DNA of 64,000 nt, from contig JAGZUF010000005.1 in assembly GCA_018380115.1 (NCBI GenBank), positions 1 to 64,000 of the forward strand. Reading direction: 5' to 3'. The translations under genes were made by a program, and so were the position numbers. A model generated the notes under the pieces. That model saw nothing but the letters and a program-made list of their open reading frames with translations. It made no database searches and was not told the origin of the DNA. Shown here piece after piece: positions 33,300 through 40,806 of this stretch. Position 1 is the first letter of the stretch, and each line of letters begins with the position of its first letter. Source of the DNA: Oscillospiraceae bacterium (lineage in GTDB: Bacteria; Bacillota; Clostridia; Oscillospirales; Ruminococcaceae).

Positions 33300-34892
33300 T
33301 TACACGCCTGTTTTGGGGTTGGTCTTGTGCGCGGGGACGGGGGCCGGTGTGCTGCCCGTGCCGCCGTCCTGCTGGCCGGCCACCGTTTTTTCGTCTGTGT
33401 AAGTCTTGCCCTCAAAAGAAACTGTGGCAGTGTAAGCGGTGCTGCCGCCGCGCGCTTCGCTGGTCACCACAGCCTGCGCCGTGCGCGTGTGGGCTGCATC
33501 CTTTTCACAGGTAAATGTGGCGCAGGCGGCAGAATAATCCTGTGCCCAGCTCCACACCGGGGCACCCCACACATGGCGGCACACCGTCACCTTTCCCGGC
33601 GCCTGCCCGCCGTCTTCCGGCACGAACCAGGAGCGCACCCCCGGCGAGGCAGTTCCCGGGGCCTCCGGCACAGTATGCACCTTCACGCCCACCGCTTCAC
33701 AGCCTGCGCCCAGCGTGATGGCGTCGCTTGCGCCCGCCGTTTTGTCTACGCCCTCAAAAGGCCTGCCGCCTGCTGTGTTTTCTGCGCTGACATCCGCATC
33801 CAGATAGATGCCGCCGTCACCGTAGCTGTATACAGCAGGTTTTTTTGCGTTTTCCGACACGGCAGTGACACTGGCGCTCTCTCCTGTGACGGCAAGCGTG
33901 CCGCCCGTCGTGCACAGCGCAGAGTCCGCTGCCGAATAGGCATGTACCTGCCCGCCCGAGATGTGCATGGCCCTTGCGCTGAACGCGCTGCCCTCATACG
34001 CGGAAGCATCCAGCGCGCCCGCTTCCACCTCCATATTCTCCAACGCGCCGATGCCGTATGCGCTGGACGCCGTGAGCCGGGTGCCCGCGCCGCGGATGGT
34101 GATATTCCCTTCACTATACAGTGCATATCCGCCGTCCGCATCTTTCCTTGTCTGGATATCGACTGTGCTGTCCTCCACCAGAATGCCGCCCTGCGCAGCC
34201 CAGACGGCGTCGTACCCCTGCGTGGTGTCCAGGCTTACCTCGCTGTTTCGCAGCACCACAGAGGTGCCGGGGCACGTACCGCCCGTACTGACGCCCTCGG
34301 CAAAAATAGCAGCGTCCCTTGAGCACGCCGTCAGACTGGCGGAATCCACCGCAATGCCGCCGGATGCAGAATAAACGGCTTGGCTGTCAGAGCTTAACCC
34401 GGCTTTTAATCCACCCTCCAAGGCAACATCTTTCTGTACCCACAGGGCAGGATATTCCTGAGAGGACACCGTCAGGCTGCCCGGGCCTTCCGCCGTCAGA
34501 CTGCCCGCCGGGCAGTATACAGCGTTCGCACTGCCCCGTGCACTCAGCGTGAGGGAGGAGCCCTGCTGCAGCCGTATGGCCAGTGCGGGCGTGTCTGCGC
34601 GGAGGGCGATTATATCTTTGCCAGGGGCAAATGAATTCGTCCCCAAGACGATGACTGTGAAGGCCGAAGCCGACCGGATGGAAAGGCTGCCGCCCAGTAT
34701 CACATTTTCCAGCACCAGCGTGCCCGCCGCAGTGTTCAGCGTGGCTGTGCCCCCGCCAATGCTGTTTTTCCCCTCGGACAGCGCACTTCCGCCAATTTGA
34801 ACGTTGCCTCCCGCCGCGTGCGCCGCGGGCAGCGCGCCCGCCAGCAGGGCCATGGCCAGCAGGCCGCACAAAAGCTGTTTCAGTTTCCTCAT
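33300..34892 (-). CDS. secreted repeat (beta-helix-like) surface protein ending in NPKTGV
   Basis: This 530-residue protein has a clear signal peptide (MRKLKQLLCGLLAMALLAG...AHAAG). It is followed by about 370 residues of short Gly/Ser/Ala-rich repeats with alternating hydrophobics (AVYSASGGIAVDSASL, GYDAVWAAQGGILVEDS, ALYSEGNITIRG), as in right-handed beta-helices or adhesins. A C-terminal module with CRHVWGAPVWSW...CATFTCEKDAAHTRT and a Pro/Gly linker follows. It ends HKTNPKTGV. NPKTG matches a sortase-B-type motif, but no hydrophobic helix or basic tail follows. It shares leader, signal and tail with the gene at 54603. Confidence 0.85.
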   Translation of the reverse strand: MRKLKQLLCGLLAMALLAGALPAAHAAGGNVQIGGSALSEGKNSIGGGTATLNTAAGTLVLENVILGGSLSIRSASAFTVIVLGTNSFAPGKDIIALRADTPALAIRLQQGSSLTLSARGSANAVYCPAGSLTAEGPGSLTVSSQEYPALWVQKDVALEGGLKAGLSSDSQAVYSASGGIAVDSASLTACSRDAAIFAEGVSTGGTCPGTSVVLRNSEVSLDTTQGYDAVWAAQGGILVEDSTVDIQTRKDADGGYALYSEGNITIRGAGTRLTASSAYGIGALENMEVEAGALDASAYEGSAFSARAMHISGGQVHAYSAADSALCTTGGTLAVTGESASVTAVSENAKKPAVYSYGDGGIYLDADVSAENTAGGRPFEGVDKTAGASDAITLGAGCEAVGVKVHTVPEAPGTASPGVRSWFVPEDGGQAPGKVTVCRHVWGAPVWSWAQDYSAACATFTCEKDAAHTRTAQAVVTSEARGGSTAYTATVSFEGKTYTDEKTVAGQQDGGTGSTPAPVPAHKTNPKTGV

Positions 34893-35018
34893 GCCTTTTC
34901 TCTCCTTCACAGGTTTCGGCCCCGGCTTCCTCCTGTGTGAGACAGGCAGCTTCTCCGGCATTGCCGGAGAACAGGAAAGGGGCCCCTTTCCCCGCGCCGC
35001 ATATAATGCGGCATTGAA
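34893..35018 (-). promoter_or_regulatory. conserved structured 5' leader, copy 1
   Basis: About 110 nt next to the start codon are nearly identical to 55845-55955. Three pairings are kept. GGAAAGGGGCCCCTTTCC is a palindrome. TTCTCCGGC...GCCGGAGAA keeps its stem while its loop changes. CACAGG...CCTGTG encloses GAAGCCGGGGCC just before AAGGAG. The pattern looks like a cis-acting RNA or an RBS-sequestering leader. Confidence 0.55.
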
Positions 35019-35025
35019 TATCCAA

Positions 35026-35054
35026 ACTATACCATATTTCCCCAAAGTGCGCAA
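35026..35054 (-). promoter_or_regulatory. promoter of the 33-kb surface-protein gene
   Basis: On the minus strand, TTGCGC (35049-35054) and TATAGT (35026-35031) are 17 bp apart. This gives a leader of about 125 nt. Confidence 0.55.
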
Positions 35055-35073
35055 GCCCCCAGGCCCGCCCGCG

Positions 35074-35196
35074 CTATGCGCCGTATAAAAGCTGCACGCA
35101 GCGCAGCCCCGCCCACACAGCGCCGCACAGCACTGCCCCCGCCGCCAGTGCAACGGCGGCCGCTATGCCCGGCCCCGGCCCTTTTCTGCACGGCAT
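35074..35196 (-). CDS. possible 40-residue single-TM peptide
   Basis: On the minus strand, MPCRKGPGPG is followed by a hydrophobic Ala/Val/Leu segment and ends CVQLLYGA. AGGGGG lies 9 bases before the ATG. Its Met, basic N-terminus, one helix and stop suggest a small membrane peptide. In GC-rich DNA such frames arise by chance, and it overlaps the region upstream of the surface-protein promoter. Confidence 0.3.
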   Translation of the reverse strand: MPCRKGPGPGIAAAVALAAGAVLCGAVWAGLRCVQLLYGA

Positions 35197-35264
35197 GCGG
35201 CACGCCCCCTTTTGGTGTTCCAGTGCCGCCTAGGCTGAATAGCGCGCGGCCCCAAGGGGAATTA

Positions 35265-35307
35265 TAGTAAATATATTTACTAAAATCAATAGTAAATATC
35301 TTTATTA
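35265..35307 (+). promoter_or_regulatory. paired palindromic operators upstream of the XRE gene
   Basis: TAGTAAATATATTTACTA (35265-35282) is a perfect 18-bp palindrome. TAGTAAATATCTTTATTA (35290-35307) repeats it with two changes, exactly 25 bp on. They are the only AT-rich palindromes in a GC-rich area and lie 31-56 bp before the XRE start codon, so autoregulation is likely. Confidence 0.7.
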
Positions 35308-35337
35308 TGATACGCTGGGGCCAAGGCGGTGTTGGCA

Positions 35338-35556
35338 ATGGGCCAAATGGAATACATGCGCATGATACGCAACCTGCGCGAGGACGCAGACAAAACGCAG
35401 GCGCAGATAGCCCATGTGCTGGGCACATCGCAGACCATGTATGCGCGCTACGAGCGCGGGGCAAGCGAAATGCCCATCCGGCACCTTATCACCCTGTGCC
35501 GCTACTACGGCGTTTCGGCAGATTATGTGCTGGGCCTGAAGAAAGCAAAAAAATAA
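35338..35556 (+). CDS. XRE-family helix-turn-helix regulator
   Basis: This 72-residue protein, MGQMEYMRMIRNLREDADKT, is followed by QAQIAHVLGTSQTMYARYERGASEMP, a complete HTH_3 domain (scaffold and recognition helices). It ends RYYGVSADYVLGLKK. Nothing beyond the DNA-binding domain is present. AAGGCGGTG precedes the ATG. The divergent neighbour is the surface-protein gene; the convergent neighbour is a small membrane protein. It probably binds the palindromes at 35265-35307. Confidence 0.9.
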   Translation: MGQMEYMRMIRNLREDADKTQAQIAHVLGTSQTMYARYERGASEMPIRHLITLCRYYGVSADYVLGLKKAKK

Positions 35557-35630
35557 AAGCAGACGCACGCGGCGCACAGCTGCAGGCATCTGCTTTTTCT
35601 ATTTTATGCGGTGCGGCGGCAAAGCGCCCT

Positions 35631-35933
35631 TCAGCCGGTGAAGCCAAACCACACCAGAAGCGCCGCGCCCGCGGCCCCAAGGCATGCGGCCACTGCCAGA
35701 TACGGCCTTTCGCCGTATTTCTCGTATTTATAAATAAGCCCGGCCGCGCAGCCGAAAAACAAAAGCGAAAGGCTGCCCTTCCACGCTGGGTTTCCTTTCA
35801 CAAGGCACATCACCGTAAGCACCTCTGCGGCCGCCACCACAAAATCCAGCGCGTGGCTGCGCGCACGGGTGTCTATCTGTTCATCGCGCTCGTCCCTGTG
35901 CGGCAGGGGCGGGCGGTGCGTGTTCCGTTCCAT
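35631..35933 (-). CDS. small membrane protein (DUF6442-like)
   Basis: This 100-residue protein has a charged N-terminus RDERDEQIDTRARSHALDFV, then three hydrophobic segments (VVAAAEVLTVMCLV, SLSLLFFGCAAGLIY, YLAVAACLGAAGAALLVW). The DERDEQI...A motif is shared by small membrane proteins usually encoded beside XRE regulators. Here it converges with one. The function is unknown. In 35934-36366 I see no gene or clear regulatory element. Confidence 0.75.
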   Translation of the reverse strand: MERNTHRPPLPHRDERDEQIDTRARSHALDFVVAAAEVLTVMCLVKGNPAWKGSLSLLFFGCAAGLIYKYEKYGERPYLAVAACLGAAGAALLVWFGFTG

Positions 35934-36366
35934 GGCCTCTTCTCCTTTTCATCTATAAAGTGTACGCGCAGCACCCGGCTGCCGGGGCTTGCCCGCCCAT
36001 CGCTTCAGCCGTATCACGGCCGGGCACCGGCGCGGCTGTTTTCCGGCCCGTCAGGCGCCCCGCAAAAAGCATTTTATCCTTCCGTCCACAGCCCCTTGAG
36101 CCCTGCTGTTCCAGGCCGTCCGGCGCTGTTCTTATTTTGGGCATTTTCTCCGGGTGGGCGCCCGCTCCGCCTCAGCCTGGCGCCTCCCGTCACACCCGGC
36201 GTGTTGGACGCATGTGGCTTTGCCATCCGCCCGGCTGCCCTGCCACAGCCTGCGCGGAGGTAAAACGCCAGGTGCAGCACATGTATCGGGCTGCCCCGGC
36301 CGGATATTGCGGGCTTTCATATCCATGCCGTCATGTGCGGCGCGCTTTCCTATGCCGTATGCAGGC

Positions 36367-36783
36367 TCAGTTGCGTTTTTCGCAGTAGAAATAGGCGCCC
36401 AGCTCTGCCAGCATGCTGATGGAAAGCGCAAACGCCAGCCCTTCGCCTATGGCGATAAGCGCCTGTGTGCCCGACACCTTCCCTGCCACCAGCAGGGCCA
36501 GCATCAGCCCGAAGCACACCGCCTGCGTCAGCCGGAAAGCTGCGCTTTTGCTTTTCAGCTCCACAAGGCGGTTGCGCTCGTCCAGCTCCTCCAGCCTGTC
36601 CTCGCGGGCCAGCCGCTTCGATGTGCCGCGCAGCATGGCGCCTATGCCGAAAAACAGCAGGCATGCTATCAACACAATATCCCCTGCGTCCGCGCCCCTC
36701 AGCGCAGCAGTGACTGCGTTCAAAACACCCAGCGCAGTGGAAAACACGCCGAAGGCGAACGTCTTTTTGTTATAGGCCTTCAT
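36367..36783 (-). CDS. membrane protein coupled to an XRE regulator
   Basis: This 138-residue protein has two N-terminal TM segments (FAFGVFSTALGVLNAV, IVLIACLLFFGIGAML) and a cytosolic charged loop with EDRLEELDERNRLVELKSKSAA. Two more TM segments follow. The DERN-R-LKSKSAA loop is typical of DUF2178-like membrane proteins that form two-gene units with small XRE repressors. Its start overlaps the end of the XRE gene by 14 bp. Confidence 0.82.
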   Translation of the reverse strand: MKAYNKKTFAFGVFSTALGVLNAVTAALRGADAGDIVLIACLLFFGIGAMLRGTSKRLAREDRLEELDERNRLVELKSKSAAFRLTQAVCFGLMLALLVAGKVSGTQALIAIGEGLAFALSISMLAELGAYFYCEKRN

Positions 36784-37000
36784 ACTGCTCCTCCTCCCGC
36801 TGCATGTTTTCTTCCAGACAGCAAAGCTGTTCCACCGTTGTGCCGAACACGCGCGCCATGCGGTATGCCAGCATCAGCGAGGGACTGTACTGCCCCTTTT
36901 CAATCGAAATGATGGTGCGTGCGGAAACGTGCACCAGCTCTGCAAGCTGCTGCTGCGTCAGCCCTGCCGCCGCCCGCATCTGGCGCACTTTTGTTATCAT
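36770..37000 (-). CDS. small XRE-family transcriptional regulator
   Basis: This 76-residue protein, MITKVRQMRAAAGLTQQQLA, continues ELVHVSARTIISIEKGQYSPSLMLAYRMARVF. It is a YozG/PlcR-N-like HTH with a short C-terminal tail. The start is placed at 37000 (second Met) to match the family. It is coupled to the membrane gene at 36367. The operators at 37019-37049 lie just upstream of its start. Confidence 0.9.
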   Translation of the reverse strand: MITKVRQMRAAAGLTQQQLAELVHVSARTIISIEKGQYSPSLMLAYRMARVFGTTVEQLCCLEENMQREEEQYEGL

Positions 37001-37018
37001 AGGCGGCCTTCCTCTCAT

Positions 37019-37049
37019 ATGAAGTTCGCTTCATGTGAAGTTTACTTCA
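37019..37049 (-). promoter_or_regulatory. two adjacent inverted repeats, probable operators of the XRE gene
   Basis: ATGAAGTTCGCTTCAT (6-bp arms, 4-bp spacer) and TGAAGTTTACTTCA (6-bp arms, 2-bp spacer) lie side by side and share the half-site TGAAG(T). They overlap the expected promoter. Confidence 0.6.
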
Positions 37050-37160
37050 TATTACCACAGCACACCGCAGCCGTCAAGCATCTTTTTCGCCAAAGCCAGA
37101 AAGGCACGCGGGGCTCTGCGCCGCCCGGCGTGCGGCGCCAAACGGGCCAAAGGCGGCCGC

Positions 37161-37330
37161 CGCACAGTGAAACCGACAGCCGTACAGAGAAAACCGCAGC
37201 CGCACAGGGAAACTCGCAGCCGCACAGGGAAACTAGTAGCCGCACAGGGAAACGCGCAGCCGTGCAGAGAAAACCGCAGCCGCACCGGGAAAACCGCAGC
37301 CGCACCGGGAAAACCGCAGCCGCACCGGGC
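37161..37330 (+). repeat. 20-bp minisatellite, about 8 copies
   Basis: Consecutive units follow the pattern AAAACCGCAGCCGCACAGGG. The last three are identical with CACCGGG, and the earlier ones vary at a few positions. Units are contiguous with no spacers, so it is not CRISPR. The period of 20 is not a multiple of 3, so no peptide repeat is encoded. Confidence 0.9.
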
Positions 37331-37370
37331 GTGAGCCGCAGGCACATGGCTTCCATTTATTAAAATATTA

Positions 37371-37415
37371 AAAAAGGCGCGGGCGGCCTGAACAAACAGG
37401 CCGCCCGCGCCTTTT
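37371..37415 (-). terminator. terminator of the ECF S-component gene
   Basis: The 19-bp stem AAAAGGCGCGGGCGGCCTG/CAGGCCGCCCGCGCCTTTT ends in a T-run on the minus strand, 15 bp past the stop. Confidence 0.85.
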
Positions 37416-37430
37416 CCGCACCGGGCCGCG

Positions 37431-37922
37431 CTACCCGGCGGCAAGCCGGGCAAACACGCGCTTCAGGGGGTGGTACAGCGCCAGCACAATGACAAAATTG
37501 CCCGCACAGTGCGCCACACTGAACGGAATACCGGACACAAGGCGTGCCAGCGCGCCCATAAGGCCGAATTCCACCAGGTAGACCGGCAGAAACAGCACCT
37601 CGAAAAAAAGGCCGAAAAAGCCCGCCGCAACGGCCCATAAAAGCGCCGAATCATTTCTGCGCAAAGCGCGCACGGCCAGCACCCACAGCGGCCAGGCCCA
37701 GCAGTAGGCCAGCCACCAATCGCCAAAGCCGTAAAACAGCCCCTCCAGCATCACATACACCGCCGTGGCCGCCAGCGCGCTGCGCGCGCCCAAGCACACG
37801 GTGTAAATAAGCACAAGCAGCGCCACAGGGTGAATGTTCGGCAGGCCGGAAAGCACCCATTTGCCCGCGAATACAAACGCGCCCAGCAGCGCCGAGCGCA
37901 CAAGCTGCTTTGTGGTGGCCAA
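37431..37922 (-). CDS. ECF transporter S component, probably for cobalamin
   Basis: This 163-residue integral membrane protein has five to six hydrophobic segments. It starts TTG (MATTKQLVRSALLGAF) after AAGGAGG. Size and hydrophobic pattern fit ECF-type S components, the substrate-binding subunits of energy-coupling factor importers. The ATPase and T subunits are absent, as for group II systems that share an energising module. Specificity is inferred from the operon: a cobalamin riboswitch 5' and a DUF4430 (transcobalamin-like) gene immediately upstream. Confidence 0.8.
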   Translation of the reverse strand: MATTKQLVRSALLGAFVFAGKWVLSGLPNIHPVALLVLIYTVCLGARSALAATAVYVMLEGLFYGFGDWWLAYCWAWPLWVLAVRALRRNDSALLWAVAAGFFGLFFEVLFLPVYLVEFGLMGALARLVSGIPFSVAHCAGNFVIVLALYHPLKRVFARLAAG

Positions 37923-38010
37923 GGCCCCGCCTCCTTCCCTTTTTGATAAAAAGAACGCGCGGCACGGCGCGGGCCTTTTATGCCGCGCCCGCGCAGCGCC
38001 GCGCCATGGC

Positions 38011-38406
38011 TCAATAGCCCTGCGTCAGCGTAATTTCAAAGGTGTCGCCGTCCGCGATGGGGGTAGAGTCCACGCCGGTCTCCAGCATTTCGCCGCCCTT
38101 GGTGAAGCACCACCACTCCTGGTTTGCGTCATCTGCCGTCACGCCGTCCACCGTTTTTACAAACAGGCCGTAATCGCTTTCTTCGCCCGCAATCAGCGCC
38201 TCCTGCTCCAGCGCGCCGCGCAGGTATTCCTCGCTGGTGGAAATGGCGTGGCTGTTCTGCGTGCCGTCTGCGAACACCACGTTCACGGTGATGTTCTTTT
38301 CGCCCTGTGTGCCCTGCGGCTTCAGGGCGAACCACAGCCCCAGCGCAATGGCGGCCACGGCCACCAGCGCCACCACGGCCAGCACAAGCTTTTTGTTGTT
38401 TTTCAT
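38011..38406 (-). CDS. DUF4430 (transcobalamin-like) exported protein
   Basis: This 131-residue protein has an N-terminal membrane anchor/signal (KKLVLAVVALVAVAAIALGLWF) and then a DUF4430 domain. The domain shows KNITVNVVFADGTQ, EEYLRGALEQEALIAG, YGLFVKTVDGVTAD, WWCFTKGGEMLETGVDSTPIADGD and FEITLTQGY. It matches the C-terminal fold of intrinsic factor/transcobalamin. It has no lipobox Cys, so it appears anchored by the N-terminal helix. It is probably an extracellular cobalamin-capture partner of the ECF S component 88 bp downstream. AAGAGAGGTAG lies upstream of the ATG. Confidence 0.9.
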   Translation of the reverse strand: MKNNKKLVLAVVALVAVAAIALGLWFALKPQGTQGEKNITVNVVFADGTQNSHAISTSEEYLRGALEQEALIAGEESDYGLFVKTVDGVTADDANQEWWCFTKGGEMLETGVDSTPIADGDTFEITLTQGY

Positions 38407-38632
38407 GTTACGCTTCTACCTCTCTTTTTGCAGCCCCGCCTGAGGGCAGGGCGTTTTCTGCAAAACAAAACACCCTTTTGCAAAAGCCGGGGGCAGGGCG
38501 AAAGGCAGCCTTGCCCGGCGAAAGGCCGCGCGAAAGCCGCAAAGGCCTTCGCGCCCACGCCGTCCGCCGAAAAGCCGCCGCTGTTCGCAACTTTTTCAGC
38601 GGCGCAAAACCGCCCCGGCTTCCGCACATAGA

Positions 38633-38679
38633 ACAGAAAAGCCCCCTTGGCAGGCCTGACGGCTGCTGTGGGGGGCTTT
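38633..38679 (-). terminator. attenuator between cobalamin riboswitch and DUF4430 gene
   Basis: On the minus strand, AAAGCCCCCCACAGCAG pairs with CTGCCAAGGGGGCTTT and is followed by TTCTG. It is an intrinsic terminator about 160 nt after the riboswitch and 230 nt before the first gene. Confidence 0.65.
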
Positions 38680-38840
38680 GTCTTGCACGCTGTGCCGGAA
38701 TGAAAGGACGGAATAAAGGCCTGCCCGGCCCCGGCTAAAAGCGAAAGGGCGGCACAAAGCGGCGCTGCACGGCAAGCGGCGGCGCGCTGTGCCATGCTGC
38801 ACTTTTTTGTACGCAGCCCATTGCCCCGTGAGCATTGTAC

Positions 38841-38974
38841 GCAGGCTGGGCACGGTAGCCCGACTGGGCGCCCGGCGGCAAAGCGGCGCAAGGGCCGCCT
38901 TGCCGGGCAGGCGCGTCACGGTGGCGGAACCGCGCGGGATTTTCACCCGCTTCCCCGTATCCGCCCAGCTGCAC
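38841..38974 (-). ncRNA. cobalamin riboswitch
   Basis: On the minus strand all core elements appear in order. P1 is GCAGCTGGGC, pairing with GCCCAGCCTGC. Next come GGGGAAGC, GGGTGAAAATCCCGC and GCGGTTCCGCCACCGTGAC (the box usually CGGTCCCGCCACTGTGA). A variable arm follows, then CCAGTCGGGCTACCGTGCC, the B12-box 3' element. This fits the Rfam cobalamin class and controls the DUF4430/ECF genes downstream. Confidence 0.92.
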
Positions 38975-38996
38975 GAGAGTTTTGTTTTCCGGCCAA

Positions 38997-39025
38997 AGCA
39001 TACCACAGAAAATGGCGCAAAGCAA
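38997..39025 (-). promoter_or_regulatory. promoter of the cobalamin riboswitch operon
   Basis: On the minus strand, TTGCTT (39020-39025) and TATGCT (38997-39002) are 17 bp apart, about 25 bp upstream of the riboswitch. Confidence 0.75.
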
Positions 39026-39045
39026 GTGTTTTCGCCCGTTTGCGC

Positions 39046-39074
39046 TTGTATTTTCGCCCGCAATGCGGTATCTT
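39046..39074 (+). promoter_or_regulatory. promoter of the HD-domain gene
   Basis: TTGTAT (39046-39051) and TATCTT (39069-39074) are 17 bp apart. It is divergent from the riboswitch promoter. Confidence 0.6.
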
Positions 39075-39108
39075 ATTAGAAAAGACGGCAATAAAGGAGA
39101 GGTGCGCT

Positions 39109-39681
39109 ATGCAGCGTCAGGACGCGGTAAAGCTGGTACAGAAATATAACAAAGAACCCTTTCACATGCAGCATGCCTTCACGGTAGAGGCCGTGATGCG
39201 CTGGTTTGCAAACGAGCTGGGCTATGGCGCCGAGGCCGATTTCTGGGGTCTTGCGGGCCTGCTTCACGATGTAGATTTCGAAATGTGGCCCGACGAGCAC
39301 TGCAAAAAAGCGCCCGAGCTGCTGGCTGAGATAGGCGCTGACGAGGCGCTGGTGCACGCCGTGTGCAGCCACGGCTGGGGTGAGTGCAGCGATGTGGAGC
39401 CCGTGCACCAGATGGAAAAGGTGCTGTTCGCCACAGACGAGCTGACGGGCCTTATTGGCGCGGCGGCGCGCATGCGCCCATCGAAAAGCTGCAAGGATAT
39501 GGAGCTTTCCAGCCTGAAAAAGAAATTTAAGGATAAGCGCTTTGCCGCAGGCTGCTCACGTGATATCATCCGCCAGGGCGCCGGGCTGCTGGGCTGGGAG
39601 CTGGACGAGCTTCTGGATAAAACGCTGGCCGCCATGCGCGCAAGCGAAGGGGTCATCGAGGCTGAAATGGCTGCGCTTTAA
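39109..39681 (+). CDS. HD-domain phosphohydrolase
   Basis: This 190-residue protein has the HD motif GLLHDVDFE near 52 with a preceding His (MQHAFTVEAVMRWFA) and later VHAVCSHGW and FATDELTGLI. It matches the small HDIG-type hydrolases (COG2316-like) that act on nucleotides or other phosphates. AAAGGAGAGG precedes the ATG at 39109. The substrate is not known. It is probably followed by the DHFR-like gene on the same strand. Confidence 0.88.
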   Translation: MQRQDAVKLVQKYNKEPFHMQHAFTVEAVMRWFANELGYGAEADFWGLAGLLHDVDFEMWPDEHCKKAPELLAEIGADEALVHAVCSHGWGECSDVEPVHQMEKVLFATDELTGLIGAAARMRPSKSCKDMELSSLKKKFKDKRFAAGCSRDIIRQGAGLLGWELDELLDKTLAAMRASEGVIEAEMAAL

Positions 39682-39777
39682 CTGCGTGCCTGCATTTCAC
39701 ACCGTCTGCCGCCGTGCCCGCGCCGCCTTTGCGGCATGGGCGCGGCCTTTTTATGTATGGAAAGGGGGTAAGGCCGC

Positions 39778-40326
39778 ATGGCGGCCAAACTTATTCTGAA
39801 CATCGCCGTCAGCCTGGACGGCTATATCGCAGACAAAGCCGGGGGCTATGCCTGGATAACCGGCCACGGGGACGCAGGGCAGAATACAAAAGCACAGTTC
39901 AGCTTTGATAAGTTCCTTGCCGGGTGCGGCACCGTAGTAATGGGGCGCAAAGCATATGAAGAATGCGGCATCAGGCACATTGACGGCTGGCAGGAAAAGC
40001 GTTTTTTTGTGGCCTCGCACCGCCCGCGGCCCGCGGATGCGCCGCCGAACGTAGAATTTTTCTGCGGCGGTCTTGCTGAAAAGGTGGAAGATCTGAAGCG
40101 GTGCGCCCAGGGCGGCATCTGGCTGTTTGGCGGCGGCCAGGTGGCCAGTGCCCTGATAAGCGCGAGCCTTGTGGATGAAGCCGTCATCGGTGTTCTGCCC
40201 GTTATTCTGGGCGCGGGCCGCAGGCTGTTTTCGTGCGAAATGCCCACCCGCCTGCTTCATCTGGAGGAATGTACTGTCACAGACGGCATTGCCATGCTGC
40301 GCTATACAAACAGGGGCCGGTCATAA
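39778..40326 (+). CDS. dihydrofolate reductase family protein (RibD C-terminal-like)
   Basis: This 182-residue protein has KLILNIAVSLDGYIAD (conserved first strand with SLDGY), then TVVMGRKAYEE and the C-terminal GGIWLFGGGQVASALI...DEAVIGVLPVILGAGRRLF. This is the RibD-C/DHFR-like fold for NADPH-dependent reduction. Such stand-alone proteins have no assigned substrate and are distinct from FolA. AAAGGGGG lies before the ATG. Confidence 0.9.
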   Translation: MAAKLILNIAVSLDGYIADKAGGYAWITGHGDAGQNTKAQFSFDKFLAGCGTVVMGRKAYEECGIRHIDGWQEKRFFVASHRPRPADAPPNVEFFCGGLAEKVEDLKRCAQGGIWLFGGGQVASALISASLVDEAVIGVLPVILGAGRRLFSCEMPTRLLHLEECTVTDGIAMLRYTNRGRS

Positions 40327-40344
40327 AACCGGCCCCTGTTCTCG
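40311..40344 (+). terminator. terminator overlapping the stop codon of the DHFR-like gene
   Basis: The stem CAGGGGCCGGT/ACCGGCCCCTG has the TAA stop in its loop and a short T-run. Another hairpin (ACGGCCGCCCG/CGGGCGGCCGT) lies at 40477-40502. Nothing else is seen in 40345-40806. Confidence 0.6.
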
Positions 40345-40806
40345 TCGAATAAGAACGCCGCAAAAAGCCTCCGCTTCCAGCGCCGGGCAAAGCGGGCTGC
40401 CGCCGGCGGCGCCCACGCTTTTTCAATAGCCGCCGAACGGCCAGGCCGCCGGGCTGGGAAGGCTTTCGTTCGAACAACGGCCGCCCGCTTACGGGCGGCC
40501 GTGCAGAGGATGCACATAAAACTTCGTTTGCTGAAATGCACCCCGGCAGCAGGCCTTTAGAGGGTCTGCGCGAGACACCAGCCCGGCCAGTGGAGATAAC
40601 CGGCCAGAAAAAAACGGCCGCGCCGGCAGAGATGCCCTGCAAAGAACTTTGGCTGCCGGTACGGGATGGCGCCGGTATCAACCGTGCATTTTTGCAATGG
40701 CGTTGCTTCATCAGGGCGCGTATTCGCCCATTTACCGGCTGCCGGGCAGGCAAAGCCGCCCCATGCGCACCTTGCGCAGGCCGCCGGGTCGGCCTGCGGC
40801 CATAGC

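Noticed and set aside
34893..35018. c-di-GMP riboswitch before the surface-protein gene
   Set aside because: One stretch (AAGCC..GGCC.AAACC) recalls the class I core, but the second conserved arm is missing and the order does not fit.
36000..36366. Small frames between the membrane gene and the XRE unit
   Set aside because: No ribosome binding site, no hydrophobic or domain pattern and no codon preference.
37161..37330. CRISPR array
   Set aside because: The 20-bp repeats are contiguous without spacers and no cas genes are present.
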